DNA of 64,000 bases, taken from assembly GCA_034766995.1 (NCBI GenBank), contig CM068313.1:11630012-11694011 (forward strand), written 5' to 3'. Shown piece by piece: positions 46,530 through 57,589 of the stretch. The notes below the pieces were generated by a model that ran no database searches, had not been told where the DNA came from, and saw only the letters and a list, made by a program, of their open reading frames with translations. A program made the position numbers and the translations under genes. How positions within the stretch are numbered: position 1 is the stretch's first letter; every line of letters starts with the position of its first letter. The DNA is from Acanthacorydalis orientalis. Taxonomy: Eukaryota > Arthropoda > Insecta > Megaloptera > Corydalidae.

Positions 46530-46820
46530 ATGCTACTCGCCTCGCTGTCCTGACAACTACTCTGTAAACTATTGATGTAGCGGCGCTAGTAGTAAGTCAG
46601 TACTTCTGAGCGCGATTTTTAAACATTGTCGAAAATGTTGTTTCCTGTGCTGATTTTCCATTTTGAAGCAAATGTAATGCGCACGTAAAGAATAAGTGAG
46701 ACAAGAGCGAATAGAAAAATGAGAGAGAGCTTCGAGATCCAACCCATTGATAGAGTCGCCTGGTGGCATTTCCATTCTCTAGCCAGTGAAAAAAAAATTG
46801 GCAGTATAAGCGAGTGGCAT
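46530..46820 (+). mobile_element. TIR repeat M1, compact 291-bp copy
   Basis: Ends ATGCTACTCGC (46530-46540) and GCGAGTGGCAT (46810-46820) are inverted with one mismatch. GC-rich for this window and shared in two blocks with 11724-12299. No coding. The small size and TIRs suggest a MITE of an unassigned superfamily. It sits directly beside a PAL copy. Confidence 0.55.
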
Positions 46821-47044
46821 CGGCCTGTCTAGGAGATAAAAAATTAAGGTTAGATTTATTTTGGCAAACTTTTCTCAATATTCAAGTAGTATTCTTACTT
46901 TTCCTTATAAAAAAATTGGCGAGTGTATTGTTGAAGAATGAGTGCAAACGTTCTTGTCAAAGCTCCAAGAATTTTAATAACAATTCGGTCCATTGTATAT
47001 AAATAAGAATGATCATTTTTTTGAAAACTTTTAATTTTTCAAAA

Positions 47045-47525
47045 CGTATTTTGAAAATTTCATAAACGAATTATTCTCCAGATTTGTAAAAAGCATATGA
47101 ACATTTTTATAAGAATATTTTTCTTATTTATAACACTACTGACATCACTAGATATTTTCCATATCATCTATTGGAAATGGGTGGGAATTTTTGCAAGGTA
47201 CTGAGATTTTTCTGCACCTTATCGTTCTAAGGATGGTGATATCGCCATTGAAATGTGAAGAACCAATAATTAATAATCAATTATTGAATGTTTTAAATCA
47301 GAAATATTTTTATGGTTGTTGAGGTGGAAGAAAAATTCATTCAATTATTATTTATCATTTATGATTGTTTCTCATTGTTGATTAATCTTCAAAGCGCTAG
47401 TGTAATGAAAATTGTGCTATTCCTTTTATTTTGAGAATGGTGACATTTTCATTGAAATCCGGACGAGCAAACAAAAATAATCAATAATCATTTATTGAAC
47501 ATGTTTAATCAAAAAAAAAAGTTTT
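47045..47525 (+). repeat. Two adjacent PAL repeats
   Basis: The first (47045-47345) runs from CATAAACGAATTATTCTCC through ATTTTTCTGCACCTTATCG and TTCTAAGGATGGTGATATCG to TTTTTATGGTTGTTGAGG. The second (47330-47525) starts TTCATTCAATTATTATTTAT, TTGTTTCTCATTGTTG, then GAATGGTGACATTTTCATTG and AATAATCAATAATCATTTAT. Confidence 0.65.
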
Positions 47526-47529
47526 ATAT

Positions 47530-48005
47530 CAACGAACTTAGTAATCTGTCAGTATTTGTTTATTATGAAAAAATACTTCCGTTATAAGTCAAATACATTT
47601 GATTAAAACTAAACGATACAATTAAAAGCACTGAAACATTTCAATCGTACCACACATGAATACCTACTGGTATCTACTGAGAACAACTGTTAATCAAAGG
47701 TCGGACTAGTGACCATGAAAACAGTGGATTTGAAAAATTACCAAAGAAATTGAACTGAAACCAAAACTGGAAATCAGTTAGTGCAGAAAAAAAAACTCAA
47801 TTGATATTTTAATCATTATACAAACAAATGTTAAGTCTGTGTCGCTGTTTCTTTTTATTTAATAGAAAAAAACATACAGTGATCTAAAACAGATCGAAAC
47901 GGTAACCGAACCTATTTATTCTGTAAAATTATTGAACCGAAACAGAAGTGAAGTATCGAAACGCTGTTGGATCTAATGAGATTTTAAATTATTTTAATTG
48001 TTTTT
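47530..48005. other. AT-rich non-coding stretch
   Basis: Nothing recognised. Confidence 0.5.
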
Positions 48006-48006
48006 C

Positions 48007-48012
48007 ATATAT

Positions 48013-48074
<62 letters not shown>

Positions 48075-48076
48075 TA
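48007..48076. repeat. (TA)n array abutting a mariner end
   Basis: TA with AATA and ACAT interruptions, leading straight into TTAGATGTACG at 48077. Confidence 0.9.
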
Positions 48077-48835
48077 TTAGATGTACGAATTAGTTTGAAG
48101 CCTTTAAATTGAATCGATCATAACTCTGTTTTAAATTAAAATATTTTCTCGTTGTTTTAAGATTTTGAAGTGCTTGCCATAACATTTAAAAACACTACAT
48201 ATCTTGGGTAAGCAGTTGGCATAACCTCACAAAACAGTAGTGAACGCGATGACGTCTGAAAAGCAGCATATTAGACATTGCATACTTTTTGCATTCCAGG
48301 TAAAACAAATACTAGCGAGGCCGTGAGAATGATTTTTTCAGCTTTGAGGTATTTTGAGGTATTTAAGGTATTGTGATGCATAAAACATGCAAAAAAATAT
48401 TTCAAAGGCTTCGGAGTAGCGATTTTAATCTTTTGGATCAAGAACATCCAGGAAGAATTTGAAGACGATGAGTTTAAAGAGCTATTAAGTGAAAACTCTA
48501 CTCATACTGAACAGGAACTCGCCAACAACTCAGAATTACCTAGCAAGCAACTTCCTATTGTCTACATCGGCTGAGAAAAATTCAAAAGCTAGATCGATGG
48601 ATTCCACGTGGGCTCAACCCGGAAAACAAAGAAAAAAATGCAAAACGGCTATGTATTCGCTCACAAGGTTCAAAAAGAAGGATTTGTTGCATAAAATCAT
48701 AACCAGTAATGAAAAATAGGTTTTGTGCGACAAACATAAGCGGAAAAAACCATGAGTTACACCTAGTAAACCATGAAAAGAAAATCTTTTAAAATGACAA
48801 ACATCAAAGAAGTAAAAGTGTGCAAATAAGAAGAA
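48077..48835 (+). pseudogene. Mariner family B, longest N-terminal copy
   Basis: Starts with the family end TTAGATGTACGAATTAGTTT, TA outside. Plus-strand frames show the helix-turn-helix relic near 48260-48300, then GDFNLLDQEHPG-type sequence near 48420, a relic of LSENSTHTEQELANNLRIT near 48480, a linker piece, then DRWIPRGLNPENKEK and KDLLHKIITSNEK, corresponding to the first-aspartate motif (HKIVTGDEKW). Similarity fades near KKPWVTP-like residues. The C-terminal half is missing, and stops are present. Confidence 0.8.
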
Positions 48836-49420
48836 TAGTTTTACAATTAAGAATGATTAAAATTGTGAAACTTCTTGAGAAACAATTTCCATTCCCAAAT
48901 AGGTGATTTCACTGATTCTGAACGACAGTCTAGCATAAAACAAACTTACAGTCAATCGGATTCATTCAGTATCTAAGATAATAGAAAGATACAAAGCAAA
49001 TTAATAATTTGACACTGATGAAACCTATTTATTTTTTAAATTTATATTTGATAAAAGTTTAAACCTTAAAAAGTTAAAAAAGTGATTCTAATTTGAGTAC
49101 ATTTTATTTCTAATTTCTGAAGATGCACTAACTAAACGAATTTATTTTCTAGTTAATCACAAATTTATTTTTGTACAGATATATACTCGGTTTCATCTCT
49201 TGAGTCATCTTCTATAGTTTCTAATCCTAAGTATTATCTAGCTAACAGAAAAGATTGTTCAAGAGAACTGAAACTAATAACGAAATACAAATACAGTAAC
49301 TTTGCGAAGAATACAATTAAAAATTGTATTTTTTGTGTATTGTATGTGGTTTTTTTTTAATACAGTAAATAGTAAATAGGAAGTATCAAACAGCGTCATC
49401 GTCACAGTCGTGCCATGCGC
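48836..49420. other. AT-rich non-coding stretch
   Basis: Nothing recognised. Confidence 0.5.
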
Positions 49421-49421
49421 C

Positions 49422-49423
<2 letters not shown>

Positions 49424-49461
<38 letters not shown>
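49424..49461. repeat. (TA)n microsatellite
   Basis: About 18 TA units. Confidence 0.95.
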
Positions 49462-49466
<5 letters not shown>

Positions 49467-50524
49467 CAATATCTAATTATAAAATAGATCAATTGTGTGC
49501 ACGTTCTCGATATTGTATCTGTATTGTTTATAGGTATTTTTTGTCCGATCCACCTGTTCACCTCCGGGTAGATACGTTCTTTCTAGAGAATGTCAAAGTT
49601 AGTTTCGCATCAGCGGTCCGTGACAAATATCTCGATGGCGACAGATCTGCGCTTTGTGGGATTTAATTCGAAATTACATTTACGAAATGAAGAGAAAAAA
49701 AGGAAAAAAACTTGGTCGTTTCAGTTGACCGACGTACGCCAGAAATATTACCTGATGAAATAATCAGAGCGTAAGATCTCCACACTTTTCGAACACATCA
49801 CACTGATCGAATGTTTCCCCGGTCAAAATACACTTTACCCTCATTCACAGGAAGATAAATTGTGTCCAATGTTTTTTGTATTTATACGTTGTTATATATT
49901 GATCTGAAAGAGTACATGTGATTCGTTTTATTTCGATAATGTCGTTCGAGTGACTTTAACAGAACGATTCGACTAGAAACACAAATTGTCGATTAAATAA
50001 TGTCATATACTATGTGTGCTGGAAGTGATTTTTACTGTTAATTATTTTAAAAAAAATAATCTGATAATTTTTTTTATCAGGAAAAATTAAACGAGATTTT
50101 TGTATTCAAATATTATAAACGAGAAGATATAGCTACATTATTTTATTTCTTAAACCAAATCGATTAATATATCTAAATATAAAACGATTTCTGCACAAAA
50201 GTGCACAAGGTATATGTTAAAAGACATCGGTTATTATTTGCACAAATAATTTAACAGATTTATTACACAAATATCTTATATTAGACTATTCAATATATGT
50301 GTAATATTTTTTTATATAAAAAACTATAATTTTAAGGGGTTTAATTCATGTGTAAGCCCATTAAACTTTACAATAATCCCATTTCATTAATATAAATTGG
50401 TATTCACCTTCACAGCACTGTGCATTTGAATAGTTAAACGACTGTTAACCTTTTAAATAGAGTAATTATTTCTTTAATTAACAATAAAAATGCATGTAAT
50501 TTTTATTTATAAAAAAAATTTTAT
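49462..50524. other. Non-coding DNA; unique block at 49560-49990
   Basis: 49560-49990 is balanced with CpGs (CATCAGCGGTCCGTGAC, CCGACGTACGCCAG, AATGTCGTTCGAGTG) and non-repetitive. The rest is AT-rich and featureless. Confidence 0.4.
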
Positions 50525-50527
50525 CTA

Positions 50528-50756
50528 TTAGGTGTCAAAATTAATTCTGTACCTTTAAACTGAAACAATCATAATTTTAAATTAAAATATATTCTTATCG
50601 TTTTAGAAACTTGAAGTACCAACTTTAACATTTAAAAACACTATATATCTTGGACAAGCAGTTGGCATAACCTCACAAATCAGTAGTGAACATGATGGTG
50701 TCCGAAAAGCAGTACATTAGGCATTACAAAGGCTTCAAATTAATTCGTACACCTAA
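50528..50756 (+). mobile_element. Mariner family B MITE, 229 bp
   Basis: Both ends present (TTAGGTGTCAAAATTAATTC and the inverse AATTAATTCGTACACCTAA) with TA duplications at 50526-50527 and 50757-50758. Contains only the first part of the family sequence (CAAGCAGTTGGCATAACCTC, AAAAGCAGTACATTAGGCAT) fused directly to the right end. A shorter deletion than in the 500-bp derivatives. Confidence 0.85.
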
Positions 50757-50931
50757 TAGATTTGATTCATCCTACTTAGATGAATTGTATATGTGATTAT
50801 CAGACAAAATTTAAAAGAATAATTTATTTTCTGTTTTTTTTTAATAAAAAAATGAACAATACCAAACTATATACACGCGCATTGAGATCATTTATTGCAA
50901 GAAATCATCTGCCACTCTAGATAAAGTACCG

Positions 50932-50940
<9 letters not shown>

Positions 50941-50991
<51 letters not shown>
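50941..50991. repeat. (TA)n(TG)n microsatellite
   Basis: About 18 TA then 7 TG units. Confidence 0.95.
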
Positions 50992-51099
50992 TTGTCGTTG
51001 CAATACCGCGGAAGCAATGAAATGTAGAAATGGTAGCATTCGAAATATGCGACTAAAAAAAGCCAATTGCAATTAACTATTTCTCATTACAACACCGAA

Positions 51100-51600
51100 T
51101 CAATATACCTACATCGCGGTCACAATACCGTCGATGACATTTCTTCGGTTATCTAAAAACCACCCGACCGCAAAATGAACGAACCGGACAAACACAAGAT
51201 ATTCTCTTGGCGCACAACAACAGCGCGGAAGACGGACATCGTGTAATGGATCGATAAAAGAACGGGCGGCGACAGGAGAAATCGATACGATCGGAACGGT
51301 TTGTGCAGCTTTTGTGACTCGCTAAGATTGTCGGTACGACGTGTATGTGCGAGAGAAGATGGCAGATGATTTCCGCTCTGAATACGATTCCGTCGTCAGC
51401 GGTCGCCGAGCTATAATACTTTTTAATCGAGTTAACGGAACGGCAAAAAGAGTGCCTTTGATGCGCATTCGTAACAGGTCAATTTCGTCGCCGGAAAGGT
51501 CGTTGAATTTCTATGGTTATGGTTTTATGGTCACCGTGCACTTAGGATCATTTATCACTTCGGTATACAGTCGGAATTGAAACAAAGATGCCCGTTTATC
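51100..51600. promoter_or_regulatory. CpG-rich patch, possible promoter or 5' exon
   Basis: Contains ACAGCGCGGAAGACGG, AACGGGCGGCGACAGG, GTCGGTACGACGTG and GTCGTCAGCGGTCGCCGAG. A plus-strand frame opens at a reasonable ATG (AGAGAAGATGGCAGATGATT) and encodes MADDFRSEYDSVVSGRRAII and on to a stop near 51580, but no family is recognised and the minus strand is partly open too. Could be a first exon with promoter on the plus strand, or 5' sequence for a minus-strand transcript. Confidence 0.3.
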
Positions 51601-51870
51601 AATTTAACGCATCGTACACGCACATACACGGATACACTCGCACGCATCCATTCATCATCCATCTAGTAGCGTAACATCCTTTAACGGGAACGATTTTTTA
51701 CAGAAACTATGTCATCGATATTAAACACACTTCACTTTTCAAATAAATCTCTTTTTTTATAACAGTGCGAATCTACGGACTCTAACAAATAAGAATAGAT
51801 ATTTTTTCAATCTCGAAAAATATTCAATGTATTCTTGTCTAATTACATTCGACAATCAATTACGATATTA

Positions 51871-53142
51871 TTGGGTTAGTGCAAAAACAATTTCGGTTTT
51901 TACGTATCTAGTATAAAGACGCTTATATTAATTAAAAATTGTATTTATTAATCAAAATAAAGACCATGGTCTACACATATTTCTCTCAACGGGAAACCAG
52001 TTGGTTTATTCTTACAAGATAAAATTCTAGAGTCCTGGAATTAACGAATTCATCGAAAGCGCTTTGAGCGGATTGATCTTTGAACACCTTTTCTCGTAGG
52101 AAGTTATTCAATGTTTTAAAAAAATGATAATCTGTTGTAGACAGGTCCGAAGAATAAGGTGGGTGAGATAAAGTTTCATAACCCAGTTCATTTAATTTTT
52201 TTAAAGTCATTTGTGGGACGTGTGGTCAGGCGTTATAAAGAAGAATTGGTCCTTTTCTATTGACTATGCTAGCCATAAACGATGCAACTTCTCATTCATT
52301 TTTTCAATTTCCTGATAATATTTTTCTACTGTTATCGTTTCGCCAGAATTTAAAAAGTTGTGGTAAATGATGCCACTTACCAACCACCAAACAGTGACCA
52401 TATTTTTTTTCATGAAGTTTCGGTTTAAGAAACTATTTTGGTGCTTCTCCTCTGTCTAGCCACTGTGATGGACATTTACCATTGTTTTAGAAAACTCACT
52501 TTTCATCACATGTGACATTGCGATCAAGAAAGAGATCACTTTTGTTACGCAAAAGAAGCGCAGAATAGACTTCTTATTGTCGAGTTGGTTTATGTTCGAT
52601 TAGTTCATACGGCACCCATTTATCCATCTTTTTTGTTTTTCCGATTAGGCTCAAATATCGAACAACTATTGAATTATCAACTCTGAGATCTTCTGTCACC
52701 TCTCGAGTTGTACTACGTGGATCCGCTTCAATAATGGTTTTTAAATCATTATTGTCTATACCTAAAGGACGTCTACGACCCTCCTTAACACTAAGGCTTT
52801 CGTTTACGTCATGAAATTTTTGGAACCAGTGTTGAGCTGTACGTTCACTAATTGACTCTTGTCCAAAAACAGATTTCATATTTTGAGCAGTTTCTGTTAC
52901 TTTACATCCCAATTCAATCTCATATGACAAAATTGCGCGAATTTGCTTTTTTCCCCGACTAATTTAAGAGGTTGTATCCAACAATACTAAAGATTGAAAA
53001 CAACAGACACAAGATGAAATAGTGCTAATTTCATTGTTTACAATGAATTATCACATGACTATAACAAAAGATAATTGTAACCAGAAAAATCGGCCCCAAA
53101 CTTAAAATGATAAAAACCGCAATTATTTTTGCACCTACCTAA
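51871..53142 (-). pseudogene. Mariner (cecropia/Hsmar1-like) transposon, copy 3, full length
   Basis: A 1272-bp element with TIRs (TTGGGTTAGTGCAAAAACAA left, inverse AATTATTTTTGCACCTACC right) and TA at 51869-51870 and 53143-53144. On the minus strand, 52930-52574 encodes the N-terminal domain (SISERTAQHWFQKFHDVNES, DNNDLKTIIEADPRSTTREV, KMDKWVPYEL). 52210-51986 encodes the C-terminus with an almost normal third-aspartate motif, SSDLSTTDYHFFK, then NSRTLEFYLVRINQLVSR. The middle with the first and second aspartates is frame-broken. Inactive, but its two long frames make it useful for rebuilding family phylogeny. Confidence 0.92.
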
Positions 53143-53144
53143 TA

Positions 53145-54195
53145 AATCCATTATAATATCAGAATATTAATTGGATTTATTGAAATTTTACGGAAGTTAA
53201 CGGAAATGATTTTAATTCGCCGACTATTCCTTTATAAATTATTACAATAGATACTGTTTGAGTCAGTAACTAAAAGTAATTAATTTATGGTAAATACACT
53301 GATACGGAAAGGATGTCACGCACTTGAAATATAAAAAAGGATTCGTTTAATCTGATGATCGGTGTACAAAATATTTAACGATATCCGGTCTCAACAAATC
53401 AGGCGAAATTTTAAACAATACATGCAGTATTTCAGAAGATTATCAGCAATATAAATATTAACCACTTAAACACATTTAGAAAAAATCTTCATTGGCAAAC
53501 GAAGTGATAAACAAGTTAACTTACTTTTTTTAAACGAAATATTATGGAAAAATAAGAAAGAAAATAATATTGAAAATCAAGGAATTTTTGCGAAAATATA
53601 ATTTATTTCGATATATAAATATTTTGAAATCCATGAACTAATAGTGGCTAACATGTATTAAAGCCGCAATATATTTGATAATCTGAAATATTCCATTTGT
53701 ATATTTTGCTAAAATATGTGCGATAAATGAATTTAAATTTATATAAGGTTTATTTTTTGCATTAGTTGGCAACATTTTTAACCCCGTAAGCGTTTATTAT
53801 CGAGTATGCTCGTCATGAAAAGATGGCTTTTTTGTTTAATGTCAAGTATACTCGTCATGTAGAAGAAAAAATTATCTTGTTATTTATTGTAAAATTTAGG
53901 TTATATATACATATATTTGTAATTTTGGCACATTTTAGAATATTTTAAGCAATTTTCTCTTTGTTTCGTGAACCTTACATCTGCTATAAAAACTGAATGT
54001 TACTTGTAAGCCACACACTATGATGATGCAATTACTCTTGGACACAATTGACAACAATTAGTACCTACTTAAGACCACGAGCTTAATATTATAGTAGACG
54101 AGCTTAATATTTAATACTATATTGTAATTTTTTAAGTTTTTTTTATTTCCTAAAGAAAAATAAATGTTTCCTGTGATTTATTAAAACGAGATAGT
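53145..54195. other. Non-coding stretch downstream of the SAM-gene exon
   Basis: Expected to be intron of the minus-strand SAM gene. No exon completing the SAM domain is visible on the minus strand. 53780-53880 holds a direct repeat of TCAAGTATACTCGTCATG-like sequence (GAGTATGCTCGTCATG, AAGTATACTCGTCATG). Confidence 0.45.
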
Positions 54196-54323
54196 TCTAA
54201 TTACGAATTATTAAACAAATTATAAACGACTAACGAATAATACGAATTGTTACGAATGTATAAACAGTAAAAGGAATAAACTGTGTCAGAATTTAAATAA
54301 AAAACATATGCAAATTGACTAAC

Positions 54324-54957
54324 CTGAGCATATTCTGCACAAATATCAATACTGGCAACGAAATTCGCAACATCTTCAACGCTCCACGCATTAATCTCTG
54401 TATCAAGACATTGCCCGACACACGGTCTCGGCGTCGTCACCGAACATGGTTGTTGTTTAGCACTGGTAATCGATAACGTTGCCACCAAAGAAGCCGGAGT
54501 AGCGCACGCCGACGATGAAGACGATTGCGGCGGTCCAGGACTTTCGCTACCGCCTCTTTTTAAACTCTTAGCAGGTCGACTCTTTTTTAACGACGGAGCC
54601 CCGCCTGCGCTCGATAAATCCAGTGGCGACGATATCGCGTCAGTATTCGCCGACCTCTTCGTACCAGTCTTCGCGCAGCTATTCGACTCGTCTTCTTTCG
54701 CTTGACGTACCATCGCGAGTAAAGCTCTTGTACACGACATATCGATCATTGGAGGGAACATTGGTAAATTGGACGGTATGAATTCGGTATGTTGTTTCTT
54801 AGTGGACGGAGGTTCTTCTTTTGGTACGGATATCGTAGGAGGAGATAACTTCGTCGCCGCCATAGGCGTCATCATACCGGTGAACGGTGAACCGGGCTTG
54901 AAAGCAGCGGCGAATCGTGGGTCGAGTAAACCGTTTCGTATCGACGAATTGAAATAT
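54324..54957 (-). CDS. SAM-domain nuclear protein, internal exon (PLDLS motif and start of SAM)
   Basis: Exon of 634 bp, bounded by an acceptor (CCTCCCTCTGTGTAG|ATATTTC) and a perfect donor (GCTCAG|GTTAGT). It continues the frame of 56243-56654: the split codon GA|A gives glutamate. Translation starts YFNSSIRNGLLDPRFAAAFK and PGSPFTGMMTP; the middle has PKEEPPSTKK and FPPMIDMSCTRALLAMVRQA. It then carries SPLDLSS at about 54612-54626 (the PxDLS class bound by CtBP corepressors), the basic cluster KKSRPAKSLKRGG and a serine-rich stretch. The end, INAWSVEDVANFVASIDICA followed by EYAQ, is the first two helices of a SAM domain. Known SAM proteins of this type (polyhomeotic, SAMD7/SAMD11) are nuclear repressors, so a corepressor role is likely. 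The orthologue is not certain; fly Samuel or Moses are candidates only. Confidence 0.88.
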
Positions 54958-55159
54958 CTACACAGAGGGAGGTCACATTATACGAAGAAAGTTATTTTTT
55001 GTCTTCTGTATTTAAAAAAAAATATATTTGAAAAATGAATAGAAAATGAAAGGACTTTTAAGAATTAAAAAACTACTATTTTATATATATGATTTTTATT
55101 AGTTATTTTTCTATATAATCCTCCCTAACTCTGCACATTTAGTCTAGCGTTTTACACTT

Positions 55160-55410
55160 TGAATGCCGTGGGGGTCACCGGTGACCAGCCCTCAGTTTGC
55201 CTATAACGCAGTATGGGTCATCGATGACCGGCGATGCCAAGATTAGTAAAAACACATAATTCAAGTAAATGACAACACTTCTAAAATTTTCATTATTATT
55301 ATCGTTATTACAATGATTTAAAGAAACTAATGCACTATAAGACATAGAAGAGTAATCGAAAAAACGCACTCCAGCCCTGCAGGGGTCATCGAAAATCCCC
55401 GTTAATAAAA
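55160..55410. repeat. Palindromic GGTCAYCGRTGACC repeats, possibly piggyBac-like end
   Basis: GGTCACCGGTGACC (55173-55186) and GGTCATCGATGACC (55216-55229) are perfect 14-bp palindromes, and a half-matching GGGGTCATCGAAAATCCCC lies at 55383-55400. Subterminal repeats of this kind occur in piggyBac-like elements, but no TTAA-flanked terminus or transposase was found, so the origin is an inference. Confidence 0.4.
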
Positions 55411-55484
55411 ATACATAAAACATGATAATATATTTCAACTTAACTGTTGTATATTATATTTTAGCACAATATGCATCGCACAAC

Positions 55485-55700
55485 AAAAAATTCGTTACGG
55501 CGCCTTGGGCAAGTGATATAAAATTGGTCCAGCATTCAACGTGTTAATGAGCTTCTACTCCGTCATAGAAGAATCTTTCTCTTCTTTTGCGCAGCCATTC
55601 TTGCACCATATTAATGAATTTCTCATCAGTAAGAAACTTTTATCCTCCCAACTCATGTTTCAATAGCCCAATAAATGTACAAATCACTTAGTGATTTTTA
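55485..55700 (-). pseudogene. Mariner-type transposase C-terminal relic in intron
   Basis: The minus-strand frame reads FLTDEKFINMVQEWLRKRRE then RFFYDGVEA, the familiar mariner C-terminal pattern (F.sDEEV...VQ.WLR....eFF..GI), followed after a stop by HVECWTNFI for the usual RW.KCI. The surrounding frames are broken. Confidence 0.55.
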
Positions 55701-56242
55701 CTTTTAATATTTGAACTATATGATGGGTTGTCCAAGTTCTCAAAACCTAGATCTTGAATATACTGTTTTGTTTTATTAGCTATGTAAGGAATACCGTACA
55801 AAAGTGGCTACTACACAAGGAACCCTAGACACTTCTTTCCAGGTGGGAATACAAATGTTTATTAGGGGCTAAACTAAATGCATAGAAGTTAAGCGGAATT
55901 TGTAGAAAAAGGATCTTAATAAAAATCCTACTTGCAGAACAAAATATTTTTACTTTTTAAATATCACTTTTAGATTCACCTTCGCGTTAAAGTGATATAA
56001 ATTGGACAATTTTTCTTTCACATTTCTACTTTCTACAAGAGCAGATATTATTTTTCATATGTATCGATTATTTGAAAATAATGCAGACTAAAAGTGCCTG
56101 ACCTGGCATATTTTCATCCTGTATTTTTCTAACTGCTTGTCATTTTTATATAGTAACATAATTTTTTTTCCTAAACTCTTTCTATACCAGATAAAATACT
56201 TTTAGAGCGCACTACTTATTATTAAATCAAAATACAACTTAC

Positions 56243-56654
56243 TCGTTAGGATTAGCGTTGTTGTACTTAGCAGCTAAACTTCGCATGAAGTCCGAATAAT
56301 TACGCGCGTGTTCGAGTCCCGGCGGTGTACCTGGCACACTACTCGAACTCGGTGTGACAGAACGTGATCTCGACGATGTATTATCGGGCGTGCCTGCCGG
56401 CGACAATCGTTCATGTTTCACCGATCCACCGTTATTATTGTTATTCGTATTATTGTTATTATTGTTGTGGTGCGGTGAGCCGCCGAGTCGTTGCTGCTGC
56501 TGATGGTGATTGAAATCTCCGTTCATTTTATTCGGCTCGACAATATTCACGTTTCGTCTTTTACCTCTCGGTTTAACTGCTCCTGCTGTACCGGGCGGTG
56601 TCGCAAGACTTACGGGTTGTGTCGTTATCGTATCACCTTCTCCACCCGTTTCGC
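56243..56654 (-). CDS. SAM-domain nuclear protein, upstream internal exon (poly-Q/N/S)
   Basis: Exon of 412 bp between an acceptor (CTTTTTATTTTTACAG|GCGAAACG) and a donor (AACGA|GTAAGTT). It enters in phase 1 and leaves in phase 2; 136 full codons. The translation begins GETGGEGDTITTQPVSLATP and has the basic cluster KPRGKRR. It continues with NVNIVEPNKMNGDFNHHQQQ, an asparagine-rich tract, SVKHERLSPAGTPDN, SSRSRSVTPSSSSVPGTPPG and EHARNYSDFMRSLAAKYNNA. Low-complexity serine/proline/asparagine composition is typical of insect transcription cofactors. It is the same gene as 54324-54957; the first coding exon lies further upstream on the minus strand. Confidence 0.87.
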
Positions 56655-57580
56655 CTGTAAAAATAAAAAGAAAATATAAATAAATAAAAGGAGTACTGTA
56701 GTATTTATTAAGTTACCATTAATGTCATTTGTTATAAAAAAGGTTCAGCCATTAGAACATTTATCCTTAGATATTCTGAACAATTATAATTTAATAAATT
56801 ATAATTGTATGTTTTTGTTTCTGTGATTCCGTTGATACTTTGTCCCAGTGGTTTTCAACTCTTTGGCTAATCTGAATGTTTTAATTCCATGGAGAACAGA
56901 CAGTGATGATCTACCAAAGACTATTAGAACAAAAACCGCCGGGACAACATATCAATGAAATTTCGGGTATAAATACATACAATAACAATTTATTAAATTA
57001 GTTGAAAAATAGATCTTTTTATCTTCTTACTTAGGAACTCTCACAATTTCAAAAACATATGGAAATAACAAAATATGACTTAAATTTTATTTCAATTATA
57101 AAGTCTCATCAATAAAACGTTTAAACGTTTATATAGTCGATGAGTATTTTTCATGGTCTTCAAAGAAACTTTTTCAGGCAACTTGTTCAATAAAACTACA
57201 GAATACCCATGGATTCACCCTTCCACTTAAAAGTAATAAAATTATATAGAGTTATTATATATTATTTTTCATGCAGTTTATTTTGTCAATTGATTAATTA
57301 TCATAATTGTGATATTATTTTTGGATATTACATGATATTTTCACTATAAAATTGTAAAAACCGAATTTAGCTCGTAGAGCCACACATTAAAACATATGTA
57401 AAACATAAACACATTAAACATATGCAATAACCTTATTTTTTTTTCTTTTTTTCGGTGTAAGAATTGAAAATATATGAATTCACAAACATAACAGACTTAA
57501 TTAAAATTAGGAAATCTGGCGAAATTTCCTTACACAAATTAATTAAACACACAGATCAAGATTTTATGGTATATAGGATA
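56655..57580 (-). other. Upstream intron of the SAM gene, AT-rich
   Basis: No exon with matching phase-1 donor recognised here. CAGTGGTTTTCAACTCTTTGG at 56848 resembles a hAT terminal repeat. Confidence 0.4.
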
Positions 57581-57589
57581 TTAATTCAA

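Larger units (their letters stand above)
54958..56242 (-). other. Intron between the two SAM-gene exons
   Basis: 1285 bp from donor GA|GTAAGTT to acceptor TGTGTAG|A, phase 2. It contains a pair of 14-bp palindromes (55173-55229) and a mariner-type transposase relic, described separately; otherwise AT-rich. Confidence 0.8.
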
